A stretch of DNA of 64,000 bases from Campylorhamphus procurvoides (taxonomy: Eukaryota > Chordata > Aves > Passeriformes > Dendrocolaptidae), in the NCBI GenBank assembly GCA_013396655.1, contig WBMV01001910.1, positions 310,001-374,000 of the forward strand, written 5' to 3'. The position numbers were made by a program, and so were the translations under genes. Every line of letters starts with the position of its first letter. Within the stretch, counting starts at the first letter, position 1. Under the pieces are notes generated by a model, which was given only the letters and a program-made list of their open reading frames with translations, had not been told where the DNA came from and searched no databases. Below, one piece after another: positions 26,701 through 40,131 of this stretch.

Positions 26701-27312
26701 CCCAGATCAAAAATAAAGAAATCAGTGCATAATACCTCATAGCTTTCATTACTACTGCATTTAATTCTAGATATTTTGGTAAAGTGTTAAAGTACAAGCT
26801 TTTTAATACTGCAAACTCTTAAATCTCTGAAACAAAGTCAATAAAATTGACTGCCTGATTTCACTAGTTTAGCAATTTCAAAAAGAAAAACACTAGAGTT
26901 CATGTCTGCAAGTCCTTGGAGATCCTGCCAAATGCATTCTAAATTTCTATTCTCTTCCTTTGAAAAGGTACAATATTTTTAGTTCACATCATTCTGTATT
27001 AAGAACTTCTTTAATCTTTGCAACACGCAGCACAGGAAAACAGCCTTCAAAAGGAGAGGTGCAAAATTAGTCCATAATTTTGTCTTCAAAAATTGTATTC
27101 TTTTTAAGCAAAGAGATATTGCTAATTCCACATACTGTCTTTTTATTAGGCCAGAAAACATAAATAAGAGACATTATGCTCCCCCATTAAAACTCTGTAT
27201 TCTATCCCTGATCCCTCCACAGTGAAAAAAACCACCAGATTTGCTGTCTTGGATGGAGGAAATAAGAGTACAGTGCAGAGTCAGCAAAAGGAATTCATGT
27301 GTGATGAGTTTT

Positions 27313-27330
27313 AGATATATCAATATATCT
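27313..27330. repeat. Short AT-rich palindrome
   Basis: AGATATAT and ATATATCT are exact reverse complements around CA. It is small and likely a chance feature of AT-rich DNA. Confidence 0.5.
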
Positions 27331-30300
27331 GTGTATCTGAACAAGAAGTTAGAAAATCCATACTGCATTTAAGTTTTACCTGGAAAATCATTAATAGGTA
27401 ATCAGCTGATTTGGGAAAAACTCCTGGCTGACATAAATTCAGAGACTGTGTTCCAAAGAAAGTTTCAGGGATCTGCAAAGGCAACCTTAACATAAAGGGA
27501 GAAAAAAGTAGGGGAACATTTGTCTTACAAAATAATCTTCTCTTTTGTCTTACCAAATAATCTTCTCTTTAGGTTTGGGTTGTTTTTCTTCCTCCCTGAG
27601 GTAAGATAGCCTAGTATTTAGTGATATTTGGTCCTGCCTATCTCCAGCAGATATCTATTGGCAATACAAAGTTCTTTCTTTCTCTATGAAGCTAAGATGC
27701 TTATCAGCAGGCTGCACACAGCCAAGCTAACTGATTGTACCCATGGAAAATCACAGATTATTTCTAACTTCTCAATCTCTTCCCTTCTGTCTCCTGCCTG
27801 TCTTATTTCCTCCTAGCAAGGTCAAAGCTAGGGCTGATCATATATTGTTTGCAGTTTGCATTTGCTCTTTTTAGGCTGCCAGTGCTACTGCAATCTATCG
27901 GAACAGCCTATCATCCTTAACTGTTTCCAGTGTTTCTTCCTACCATTTATCAGCCACTGTGGCCTTCAAAAAAAAAAGAAAAAGATTAGAATAAAAAGTG
28001 ATAGGCCTGTGATATTCAGCAAGTTAGTGAGTCATGAAACGTGCTAGGACACCCTTTACTGAGCATTGAAAACAAATTTAAATTTTTTGTGCATGTATAG
28101 AGAAAAGGCAACAGAAACATTAAATGATTATCTGTTTTTCCCAATGGTACCAGTGGTTATTTCAGGTGTATTTTATGCTCAATCACACACATACCATATT
28201 GTAATAACTTTTACATCTTTATCCTCCCTAAGTTTTCAGTTCCATCACCCTTATCTTACCATGTCCTGAAAAACAACATAGGAGCTCCAGCTGACAAGAT
28301 TGTCCCTAAGCAGAGCCAGCCTTCTTCCAAGGGAGGCATGACACAGCACCACATAAACCAAGCAGCACCCTTAGCCTCTATCACTACTGTTTGCAAGTCC
28401 CTTTCAAGAATGCTTAAATCTAAAAAGACTTTAAAAGCAAAGTATCTTCAGGGGGGAAGAAAAAAAAAAGCTGTGAGAAGTGAGCTATTCTAGTTGGACA
28501 CAGATAATGAAAAATTAAATGCTGTATTCCCTTCAGCCGAAAAAATAGCAACCACACAGAGCAGCTCCATCTTCCCTTCAGCTGACAGACACCCCAGTCA
28601 AGCAAATTCCTAAATGATTCATGTAGTTTCCCAGCATTCAGAAATGATCATTCTGGAGGGAAAAAAAAATATTCTTCCATTTTGCTTCCTCTAAAAGGGG
28701 CAATACAAATAAACACTGGCTGCAAACAGGTATAACCTGGCACACCCATGGAACAGTGCACTTGTAGCTACTGATACCGATCCAAGTGAAAGCCAGCCCT
28801 GTGAAAAGGAAGTCACTTTTCTGTTGTAGGAGTTGTCCCATGTGGTTTGCTGCCCCAGGCTAGGCAGAGGACTGAGCAAGAAGGAGTCTACTGCTCTCCT
28901 GAGCCCAGTCACCTTACTGTGCCACCAAGGGTTCCCATTGCAACTTCCCTGGGGCAGCCACTGACCTGGCACAGGCTCCTGGGGAAAGGGAGCCCTTCTT
29001 CCCCACCTTGAGGAACTGTTCTTCATGGAAACCTGACCAAGCTGTCCCCTCAGCAGGCTGACCACCTGGCTGCAGAAATGCCAGAGCCAGCCCAGCACAG
29101 AGGACAAAAGCGTGCCCGCACAGGTAATCCTTCTGCAGGTGACCAGAGATGTGTCAGCTCAGTATGATGGTGGAACTGCAGCCTTAGGACAAAATTCCTG
29201 CGTGAAGGACTTCAAACACAGTCCTTACTCAAGAAGATTCCTGGCAAATCCCAATTAATCCGTGAGCTTTGCTCAGATCTCCAACTACACTTTCAGGCAA
29301 CACTGTCTTTAATTCCTCCTCCCATGTTTTCTGGGGTCAGTGCTGCCCCAGCCACAGGACACAGGCAGCCCTGGCTCTAACTATCTCTTGGGCCAGCATG
29401 AAAGTTGGCTTATGGAAGTCACTCCAAAACCAACACTTGAAAACAAATACCAGAAGACTAGGCAAGTCTTCCAAAATCCTACTCAAAAGGGAATGCATCA
29501 ACTAATGTTTCAAAGACATCAGCTGCATGCAAATGACTGCGAATACAAGGTCAGCCACTATTAGGACACAAAGGGTTCAGAGCAGGTGGACTCCAGCTCA
29601 ATATTAGGATTTCGGTCACTACTTACATGCAGATTTATTTACACAGCAGATTCCTTTCTGTGGTCTCCAGGAATGTAAACACACAAATGTGTAACGTGCC
29701 ACTTCAAACAAAACAAAACTCCAGAGTGAACCTGAGTATAGCACAGCTCAATTCACCAGGAGCTCCTACACACAGCAAGAGCAAAGCAGCCTGCAGGGGG
29801 GGTTTGCTGGGATCACTGATCCCATAAAAAAAAGGAACAAAGCAAGGACAAAATCACCAGTTGCAAAAGTTATTGCTTCATTCTGCAAGATACAGTATTG
29901 GAGTAGCAAGAACTGGAGCTTTTGCCTCTAGAAGACTTACTTCCTCTCTCTTTCTATACCTATAAATATGCAAAAGATAGAGGCAAACTTAAAATACAAA
30001 ATTGCTGTAGCATCAGTTTCAATAGTCATTTTTACTATAACAAATTACTGTACTAAGACTGCAGCTTGTACTCTGTAAGACAGAGGATTTTATTTTTTTT
30101 ATTCAGAAAAAGTTTTCAGTCCCCAAACAACTTTGAATTTCTTAAACATTTTTTGGTTTGCATCATATCTTAGAAACAAAAACTCCATCAGTCCTAACAT
30201 CTGTATATAAAAAGAAAAAATTTCCACACTGCTGAGAAAACAGTTTATCTCTACTTCTTCCCATCCCCCAAACTTGTGGTTTGTGGGGCTTATCTAAACT

Positions 30301-33300
30301 CTAAGTATCAAAAACATTTTAACAGCAAATTTGAGAGATTTTGGGTTCATTTGAACTCCAAAACATTTTAGCTAAAAGATGACTGAGTCAAGTCATCCAC
30401 AAAATAAAATACAACGTAATATCATCTCTTAAGATTACTTGGAACAAAATCCCTTTGCTAAGTTCCAGACAGTCCTGGAATTCACCACCATTTGTCTTTT
30501 GGTATTACCAGGAAGGGACTCATTTCACTTTGCTTAACAGCACCAGCTCTGCTTTGGCTGTCATTTTCATGCAGGTTGTGTGTGAAAATAACAGAAGTGC
30601 TTTTTCCTTACAGAAATGCTTTAATACAGCTGTGAAGACCCAGCAGAGGCTTTGATTTTACTACCCCACATTTAGGGAGAGACCATGAGCTCTCCTGCTC
30701 CTCCACTTTGCATGGGAGAGAGATTACTGGGTTTCCCTCAATTACCTCTAAACTGACAGCAGGAAAGTATGGAAAAGTACACGAGTTAATATTTGATGAT
30801 ACTTAATATGAATAATTAAAAGTCAACTAAAATACCAGGGGAGAAAAAATCGTTATATGAAGTACGTTCCCAACTTAAATATACTGTTCTTGAAAGTTCA
30901 CAAATATCTGGTTAAGCACATTTCTAATTAAAAAGCAACTATCACTGTTAAGAACATAATTGTTGAACACATAAATCTAGGAAAAGGTGACTTGGTGCTG
31001 TTACATTAAGGAAGAAGAATAAATCATTTTAACTGTGTCTCAATAATAATGATTCAATTTCTATATGCAACAGAAGCCTCAGTTCAGCAGAAACTTATAT
31101 CATTTGGGGAAGGGAATATTGAGGAACAGATGCAAAACAGTTACAGGGAAGAAATGCCACAAAACTCATGGAACATGAAAACTAGTATTTTTCTGCTTTA
31201 TACTGATCTGTCAACTCCAGCAAAAAAGTAAATTATTGACTGTTTGATCAACAACATATCCTCAGTTAGCAGACAGGAGTAAAGTTTATATATTCTAATG
31301 GATGAATAAGACCTATGAAGCAGACAAAAGGTTCACATTTATTTTAAACCAAGCTGCTGCTGCTATCCCCCTAAATTCATCTGAAGTTAAAACAGGCCAG
31401 AAGAAACTAAGAGGTGATACTTCAGAATCCAACTTGAATCCAAGGACAAAGGATGATACAGAAAATGATCAAGCTCTCCCCAAATACCTGTTCCAGTTAA
31501 GATTAGGACAACTCAGACTGCATACCTGCACATGCAAAATCTCTCCTCTGTGGCTTATTCCAAGGCAACCCTCGTGTCTGCTGAATTTGTGGCTGCAGAA
31601 TTCCTTGGCATTACAACCTCTAAGTGACAGACACCATCTGTGGGAAGTCAAAACCTACTAACACCTCCCCATGCACACAGGCAGTTTGGGAAGTGTTAAC
31701 ACTTAAGTAAATTTAAATTTCCTATGCATGAATATCCATCAGTATGCCAACTGTTTGCACTAATACACAGCTTTTCACTAGCTGGAAAAATAAGCTCTTA
31801 TTTAGCATGTTATTAATTAGGCCATACAGCCACACATTTCACTGTATGACACCCAACTCTTCAGCTAAAAGGGATCACAGGCAAATGTTTTTGCAAATAT
31901 TTTTTTAAACAACCTTAGTCTAAGAAGCTGGAACTCACAAATACCCTGACTACATAAAACCCACTAAAAATACACGTTCTTCAGATTAAACACCTCATGC
32001 AAAAATAAAAATTCACAGCAATAACTTAAAAAACAGGGCTGTCACAGTTACACACTGAAAACAAAATTCAGGAGTCAGTTTCATAAGATATTCATGCTTC
32101 TCAGGTACAGAATTAATTGAGTAAAAAGGCCACGATTCCAGCGGCATGATACAATCATTACAAACCAGGTATGCCTGAATTAAATGAATGGCTTTGTATT
32201 AAACATGAAGCATAACCATGATTTTTACTAGAGGCAGTGCAGGGCTGAATGTTTCTGTGATGAAAACTGAAGGTGCACAGGAGTACAAGCCAAGTCCCTT
32301 GACACAGAAACTGAGCTTGCCTCGGGATGTGAATGGTTGGCAACAACCTCTTTTTCATCCGTAGTAAAATTGAATCCGATTGCCCAGCCTGGAAAAGCTG
32401 CTCAACATCCAGCTGAAGGATTATCACCTACATTTTAATCAGACCTACATGCTTTGAAGGATTCTCAGCTTCTAAAAAGACCCTCTGGGCAAGAATTAAC
32501 GGGGAAACCAGCCTGAAGCAGAGAAACACAACTTAGAAGGGGACCAACAAACCCAAAGCACCAAAAGATGAGACTCTAAAAAGGCTGGGAAAAAGGAACA
32601 TCCCTTGGAGCTTCAGCCTGCCAAGCTCTGCAGCAGTGCTTACAAGCAGGCTGCTCCCTGGTCACCCTTGCCTTCTTTGCTTTCCTGCCATCCCACCACA
32701 GCAGCAAAGCAGAACATCTACAGCCTGGCCAGAGCCTGGAGTGAGAAATACCCAGACTGGTGAGGACAACTAAGGAAAAGCAGTGGGTGGACTAAACTCA
32801 ATCCCAGTCAGCACTGGAGCAGCTGTCAGTGTGACTTGTGACTTAGAGCCAGGTTTTAGAGAAGAATTTTTCCCTTACAGACAGAGTGACTGTATAACAG
32901 TACAATTAATTCAGCACAAAAATAAATTCGAATAATACCATAATGAACTATCTTCCTCCTCCTCACTGCATCATTCCATTTACAATGTCATTGCACTGCT
33001 GCAGACGTGCAGTTATTTTGATCTTAACTACATTTGCATACATTAAAAGCTGTGAATCTCCTAAGATTTAAATCTTTCAGAATGAATGCTTTCTTTTGTA
33101 TTGAATAATCAGGAATATTAGATAACTTATGAAACAAAAGTGTTTCTCAAGAAAGAATTTTCTAAAGAAATGCAATTCCAGACATACTTCTCAAAGTCTG
33201 CTTCAAGGCTGCATACTTTGTGGAAAGAGCCACCAGAGAGTCGCTTGAACTAGGACACCACAAAAAGAATGTTTGGGAACAAAAAAAGAAAGGCCCAAAT

Positions 33301-35045
33301 ATACCAGCGTCCTTTAAAGGTGATGGACAGGAGAAACATCAGCATCAATGTTTAGAACTGAAATAGCGACCAAGTATGGCCTGGGCAGAGTCATTACAGT
33401 GGGTGGGAATAGGAAGGAGAGAACACATGCAAAGGATTGTGCAAAGGGAGCCCTCTGTGGGAGCTGCTGGCACATCTGGGAGGGTGAAGGAGAGGTAAGG
33501 AGGCAGCACACCAGAACCTCAAGGGAGTCAGTTTTTAACATTCACCCCCAGCTTCTGCCAGCTCTCTAAACAAACCCAGCTAAGGTGGCAGGCTCTGTGC
33601 ACCAGTAACTCTTCTGCAGCTGGTAAAGGGCATACTTTCTGCAACTGATGTATAACAACCTTAAAACTCCTATTGCAAAGAGAACATCAATCGCTTCAGG
33701 ACTTTTTTTCCTCTCCTGTTCTTGAATTCTCAGATTTTAGCCTAAACTGTTTTATCCACCTCGCTTCAAGGCAGAAAAGTAATTTGTGCAGGAGTTTAGA
33801 CGAAGTTTAAGGAACTTAAATTCTCCTGGTAAGTAGCTTTTGCATTCCCCTGAGAACATCTTATAATTTTCAGACTGCAGGCACACACACGCACATGAAC
33901 AGTGTTTTATAAAAGAGTTCCACCTGATTTACCCAGCCTAGGTTGTTGTGGTTTCCCACCCCCTCTCCAATTCACTATGGGGTATCAGTACCTTACAAAG
34001 GAGGCCAAAAAAACATAATTCATAAATGACTCAAACTGATTTCTTCCTTCATTTCCTTAAGGCAGCAATAGGAGTATGTTATGTGGAGGATACGTGTAGT
34101 GCCAAGTTCCTCTGGTTGTTTTTCAACATTAAATGGCTCTTTCTAGTCCCAGGTTACAGATTTTTAAAATAAAAAAATCAAAGACTGATATTTTTCATTT
34201 TATTTGGAGTGCCACTAAGCTGGCAGTTTCTTTGAACATGCTCACTAAATATGGCCAAAGTTTACTTTTTGCTCAAAAATTCTCTTTTGTTTTAAAACAC
34301 TATTTCCCCACACCCCATCAGTAACACAGACCCACAAGACTTCTTTATTAAGCTGTTTATTGTTTATTTGCTTCCCCTAAACCAACTTTGTTATATTTAA
34401 TAACTCTATGGATAGATCAACTGATTTCTCCTGCTCTACCAAAATAAGCAGATTCAACATTTATTTTGCTCTAGCAAAAGAGTATAAGATTCATTTAAAA
34501 CTCACTGTGTAGGGAGATGCCCAGACAACTCCCTTGCCATTAGCACAAGTGTCAAGACCAGTCACATCGAACTCTTTCTGCAGGTGGATGGAAGGGCTGT
34601 GAAGTCTGGAGGGGCAGCAGGTGAAAGAAGGGAATTATCATTGTCACCTTTTTTTGTGCTGCTGCTTTTGAAATGTGTGAGAATGAAAGACTGTTTCTAT
34701 GATTACCTTTTAAGCACAAAAAATTATCAAGGGTCAGAAACCCGTCACTTATAGCACTGTCTGTTTTAAAGGCTTGAAGTCCCATTAAGCATTTCTCTTG
34801 ACATGGAAATGAAGGGTTTAGGACAACTCTTTTTCTAAGTGTTGCAGTGGCATTTCAACTTGATTTATTTAATTCTCAGAAGAAACTGTTAACAAAAAAC
34901 TAACTCCATGCAAAGCTTGAGTTTATCTCTTCAAAAAGAAAGACAAACTGACTTCAGCCAGTTACTTAAAGCTTCTACCAAATTTCAGGCCAATGGAACG
35001 CAGAGAGCACAGGCTGGACACAGAATTACTCAAACCACATTGGGG

Positions 35046-35086
35046 GAAAAAAACCAACCAAACAAAAACACCCACCAAACAAAGAG
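35046..35086 (+). repeat. A/C-rich low-complexity tract
   Basis: An A-run is followed by CCAACCAAACAAAAACACCC. The layout matches the other A/C tracts in the window. Confidence 0.7.
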
Positions 35087-35788
35087 CCCTTTGAGTTATC
35101 AAACCCACCATTACATGCAACATGAAAATCTAACCTTTTTCACAACACTTATTATTATTGAGCTCAAACCTAAAAGCTGCTAGATTGCTTTTTCTCTACA
35201 TCCCCAGAGGAGTTTTGTTCCAGCACCTGGCTGGTTTAATGGCAAGAACCTTCCGTAATTGTCTTAATGTCCAAATTATCCACATTATTATGCCAGCACT
35301 GACCTTTACCTTACATTTATGTTCTCCTCTTTCCCTTACTAGGAGTGTCAAAAGAAGCCAACTTTTGGGGTTGTTTTTAGTTTTGAATTCATTCCCTGTA
35401 GGGAATATTTTCCAGTCCTCATAAGCCTTCCATGAACCCATCTCTCAGGAAAGCATACAGGACCAAAACCATATAAATACTCAAGATACATAAAGTCTGA
35501 ATTAAAAGTACAGAACTCAAAACCAACTTCACCATGATTCATTTTCAAATTTAAAAAGCTGTCATACCTCTCAACCGCAACATCTTGGCCCTGCCTACCA
35601 TTACCAGAAGCACTTGCTCTCCAGTTGACATGCATGAAAGGGGTTTCTCTCATGATGTGTCCAGGAATATTTATCTTTACACCATTACAATTACCTGTTG
35701 CCAGATCCAGTGCTGCAGCTACTTCAGAAATCTACCAACACCTCTGTTGAACTGACATCAATCCAAGTCATTCCTGTTTCACTCACAT

Positions 35789-35810
35789 TTCCTCTAAATT
35801 ATTAGAGGAA
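35789..35810. repeat. Perfect hairpin, 9-bp arms, 4-base loop
   Basis: TTCCTCTAA and TTAGAGGAA are exact reverse complements with an ATTA loop. A 12-base self-complementary stretch (ATATTATAATAT) follows at 35,821-35,832. Neither lies in a recognisable RNA gene. Confidence 0.65.
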
Positions 35811-38800
35811 CACCCTAATAATATTATAATATCATGTATTACAGTGCTATTCAGTAACTTCTATTTCTAGCTTTCAGTTGTATCCTTAAATATTCCTGTT
35901 CTGCCTTGACTTCTGTGCTATCATCTTATGGCTGTGTTACCCAGTCTAACATTCTGCAATTCAAATTATTCCATTTTATACCCCAAGCTCTTGGTATTTG
36001 CACAAAAGTGCAAATTGCATTTTAGCCAATACAACCTTAACTGCACTGAAAGCTGGCATAGTCATAACCACTGTTACATTACCTGACTACTGTTCTCAGA
36101 AATATTTATTGCGCTTAACCTTTTTCTAATAAACATCTATTGTTTTGTACAGTTACACCACTTCATCTGCTATGCTATCCTTGGTTTCCTACCTCTTTTC
36201 ATGTATATGTTAAAGAGAAAAAAAAAAGGCATTATGCAAATCTATCACAATTCTCAATTTCAAGTTCTTCAGCAACAGCATATAAATTCTCAATGCCAGC
36301 AAGCCATTTCTCTGGGGATTACAGTTTGATCTCCTCTATTGAAAGTCTCCTCTTCCAGTTAATGCATTTTAAATGGTCAAAATTTCCAATTCCTTCCTGT
36401 AGGAATAGGTCTCAAGTAATACATCTCTTGGTTATCCTGCTACATCTCTTTGTCCCAAGCCCTGGGAGAATTCTACTCAGAGCCAAGCGAGCCCACACAC
36501 AGCCATGCAGCTTCTCCAGCCCACTGGTCTCTTCCCAAAGAAGCCTGCAATATTTCTGCTGTCTGCAGAGTCACAAACATCTGCAATTACCCTCCATTAG
36601 CCAGATTTCTCTTCTGCCTGGTTTTTTAGAGCTTCAAACTTCCTCTGGTACATTGAAGACATACAATATTGAAGTGGATTTACCATCTTGTCCAGCACAT
36701 CTGTAACCTTACAATTTTCTGTGTGCCCACCTCTACATTCCACCACTGTGTCCAAGTCTTATGTGACCTCCAGCCTCAATGCTTTTGGTTTACCCATGAC
36801 AAAACAACAAAACAAAACAGGTTAGCAGGCTTGGAAAAGGAGTTCATTGCAGCTTCACGTTTCTTTCACCTTCTCCCACTCCGAAACTAAAATAGGCTAT
36901 AAAACTTTCACCACCACGGGTTACGTGGAGGTTCTACTGACTCATTTTCTAACCATTAGTAAGAGCGGTGGGGGTGGAGAATCTCACAGGAAAATACAGG
37001 GGAAATTTCTAAATATTCTCTTTTTAAAAGTTATTAATCATACTCCTCTAGTTATGAACAATCCAAGTATTTAACTAGAAACTGAAGTTAGCAACCATTC
37101 AAACATACAGAACAGCGTGTGGCACTAGTTCTCTATTCACAGTGAAGCAGTTCAGTCTTACCTGGCAGAGCTTCAGTGGTGCTGCCACAGTGGGGCAGCT
37201 CTGAATCTCAGACAGTGCCTTGTCACTTGTCCTAAGCAACAATAAAGGAAATCATGGCAAAGTGTGAAAGCAGCAGCCACAAAGCAGTACTTGCATACCC
37301 CTCACATGTAAAAGGAAGTCAGATGCAATTTAGAGTAAGCAAGGATAGCACTATCCCTGTCACCGGGAGATACTGACAGAAAAACAAGCTCTCCTCACTA
37401 CAAGCCAATGGGAAATGAAACAAACACATGCAGAACACAAGCAGCAAAGACACAAAGCTGCAGTTTTTCATGGCATAGAACAGACAAATTGTCTTCTGGA
37501 TCCTTAAGGTAGATTTCTAACTAGTCCATGCAACACTTAAATTTCCTTTGTGATTGATTATACTGTTTACAAGATGCTTGGCTTAAAATTCAGAAAGTTA
37601 TGATGGAACATTAATTTTATTTGGCCTAATTATGAAGCGACAGTACTTTCTTCTGTGAAAAGAACAGCAATTTTTTAGCACATATTTTTTGAAGATATTT
37701 GGTCTTCATCTTTTCATTAGGAAGCACAAATATTATTCACACATACTTGAAGTAAATATAAACAGTTTCCTCATTTTACATGCTCCTCTGAATCTCAGCA
37801 ACTCAGTTTGCAACAGTATTATACAACTTCTAAAGGAAGGCTTTCCTCAGAATCTTTTCCCTTAAACTCCTCATTTTATTATCACCATGGAGAAGAGATG
37901 GAGCAGTAGCTGGGATGCTTTTCTTCTTCCTACTACTACATGATGTTAAAAAATGGGCAAAGGCAAGTAAGGTAGTGGTTGCACATAACCATGAAAGCAC
38001 AAGTTTGTTTCTATCAGCACTTGTTTTTATACACAGAGAAGATGCAAACAGGGACACTGTCAAAACAGTACTTGGCTTCGATACCAAGTGGATTCTGTAC
38101 CAAAGTTATGGACACAATTATTTTAGCATTACCCCAGATTAAGCCCCATGTTGTTGCCAGAAAGCTTAATACATGCAGATGCCTTTATCAGAAAGATTTG
38201 AGCCAGGCTGTTTGAAATACTGAGCCTGCTCTTTGGATCCAGATCGTATCACAGAAGCTTAAAATCCTAAACTCAAAGTTTAAGGGGCTAAAAATGCCAG
38301 TGCCCATTATCTCAACTTATTTCATAACATCTAAGAGCTACCCATCTATTCACAGAACAGAACCTCCTTCACTCTACAGGGAAAAAAACCCACCAAACAG
38401 AAAGGCCAAACACATTTATAAATTTGAAATGCATCTCTGTCACCACTTCACTCATGAGCAACACAGAAATGCAGTAACTGCTACAAACACAAGAGGGAAC
38501 ACAGCTTCTACCACATCTGCTCAAAGGGGCACAATATCAACACTCCCAGGGCATTTCCTGGCCATCAGCTCATCCTTCAAGGATGTTTGGCCCTACTGCA
38601 AGCAACAACCTCACCCTATTTCTTGCCTACTCCCTTTTCTAGCAGCTATTTAATTTCAGGCACAATGGAAGCCACAGGTAATTCACCCTGACAAAGTCTG
38701 CATAACTCGCCTATAACATATAATCAGATGTGTCTAGTGAAACAGGGAGAGCAGGCTTGATGCAGACTACATTTTTTTTAAAGCTAAAATAATAATTTTC

Positions 38801-39010
38801 ATGGTAACTTACAATTAATTTCCAAATTATTTTTCAGCAAATGACAGAGCTCAGTTAGACTTACCATATCCACTTGGACACACATACAGATATATACATA
38901 TACATGCACAAACTTCTTACTAACAACCTTGCTTCCTCTAATTTTTAAGCATCTTTGTGGTTTTAATCCACATTGGTATCCCACATACTAGCTCCATTTA
39001 TTTTAATACA

Positions 39011-39033
39011 CAGGTCAGCAGACTGCTGACCTG
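39011..39033. promoter_or_regulatory. Perfect palindrome with inverted AGGTCA half-sites
   Basis: CAGGTCAGCAG and CTGCTGACCTG are exact reverse complements around one A. The arms place AGGTCA (39,012-39,017) and TGACCT (39,027-39,032) as an inverted repeat with a 9-base spacer. AGGTCA is the nuclear-receptor half-site, but spacing of 9 is not the classical oestrogen-response spacing of 3. It could bind a receptor with relaxed spacing, form a cruciform, or be a chance palindrome. Confidence 0.3.
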
Positions 39034-40120
39034 GCTTTGACTAGCTTTTCTTTATTATTGATTCCTTTAATATTCAAGTAAGTTTTTTCCCCCAATCCAG
39101 TTGCATCTCTGAGGTTACTTTGAAGACAAACTTGGCAACCTGTATTTCACAAAAATGATGAAAAGATGGAAGTTTCACCCAAACACTACGCTCAAACTGC
39201 TGCCAGCTCTCTGTCCAGAACGAGGATGCACTCAGATCTAGTTCACTGATGCAGGTTCAGGAAAACCAAATGCTAGCCCCTAAAGAAACTGCATGCATGA
39301 ATTGATGGGATTAAAGGAAAAATACTTACTGAAAACCTAAAGGATATAAAGGATAAGCAGGCTATATAAACACACGTGATACCTAAATTAATCCTTCTGG
39401 GATAAAGAGACCGACTCACTGATAGGACTTCTAGGTAGTATTAGATAAATGACTGAAAAATCATTCTGCTTTAGCCTGGGATTAGACAGCAGGTAGCTCT
39501 CAGGATGCCTGATTGCATCTGCATCTTTTCAGGCACAATAGGAAGCAATTTGTACCAACATACAACTTTCTTATTATGAATTTTAATACATTTTTAAAAA
39601 CACTGAACAACCTATTCAACTGCAAATGGCCCTTGGGCCAAAGAGAGAAAGTCTGGACTCTTGATGTGCATCCTTGAATGGAAACTAATTAGGAAATCTG
39701 GTAGATATAAACTTACTAATCATGTTATCATGTTTTTAATGTATTACAGCAATTTCTAGCGCAGCCTACGGAGGATAAGAGAATGGTATATCCTCAGAGG
39801 ACATGAAATACTAAAGCATTAAGTTCTGCTATTGAAGAGGAGAAGAAAAAGACAAGCTAGTCCCAGAATAATAGATAAGATATTAATTCAGTGCTTTCCT
39901 AGGGACACAGAACCAAAGAGTTGCTAGGAAAAACAAAAAATAGCCAGAAATAATGGAAAGTTTATTTACAAATACACAAATCCATACTTTGCAACTTAGG
40001 AAATTCATTAAGATCTCACGATTTCTTTCTCAGCAAATCTCTGTAGGTGCAAACAGGACCAAACCCTTCATATTGTGGGGTTTATTTTTGTTGGGCTTTT
40101 TGTTTTATGCAAATTAAGAA

Positions 40121-40131
40121 GGGGGGGGGGG
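40121..40131 (+). repeat. Homopolymer G11
   Basis: Eleven consecutive G lie between AAGAA and AAAGG, just downstream of a G/T-rich tract (about 40,074-40,107). Long G runs are length-unstable and prone to sequencing error. Confidence 0.9.

Larger units (their letters stand above)
16913..30000. other. Non-coding region, no gene recognised
   Basis: Both strands were read without finding a known exon. Small features include A/C-rich tracts (about 16,933-16,962, 18,607-18,659 and 22,973-22,993), a TG/TA-rich degenerate repeat at 20,737-20,785 and a short palindrome at 27,313-27,330. GC-richer patches at 24,120-24,240 and 28,840-29,110 may be very old repeats but match nothing I can name. Confidence 0.55.

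Noticed and set aside
28691..29107. 138-codon frame on the - strand in a GC-richer patch
   Set aside because: No domain is recognised and both strands are partly open. It may be an old repeat, but I could not match it to a family.
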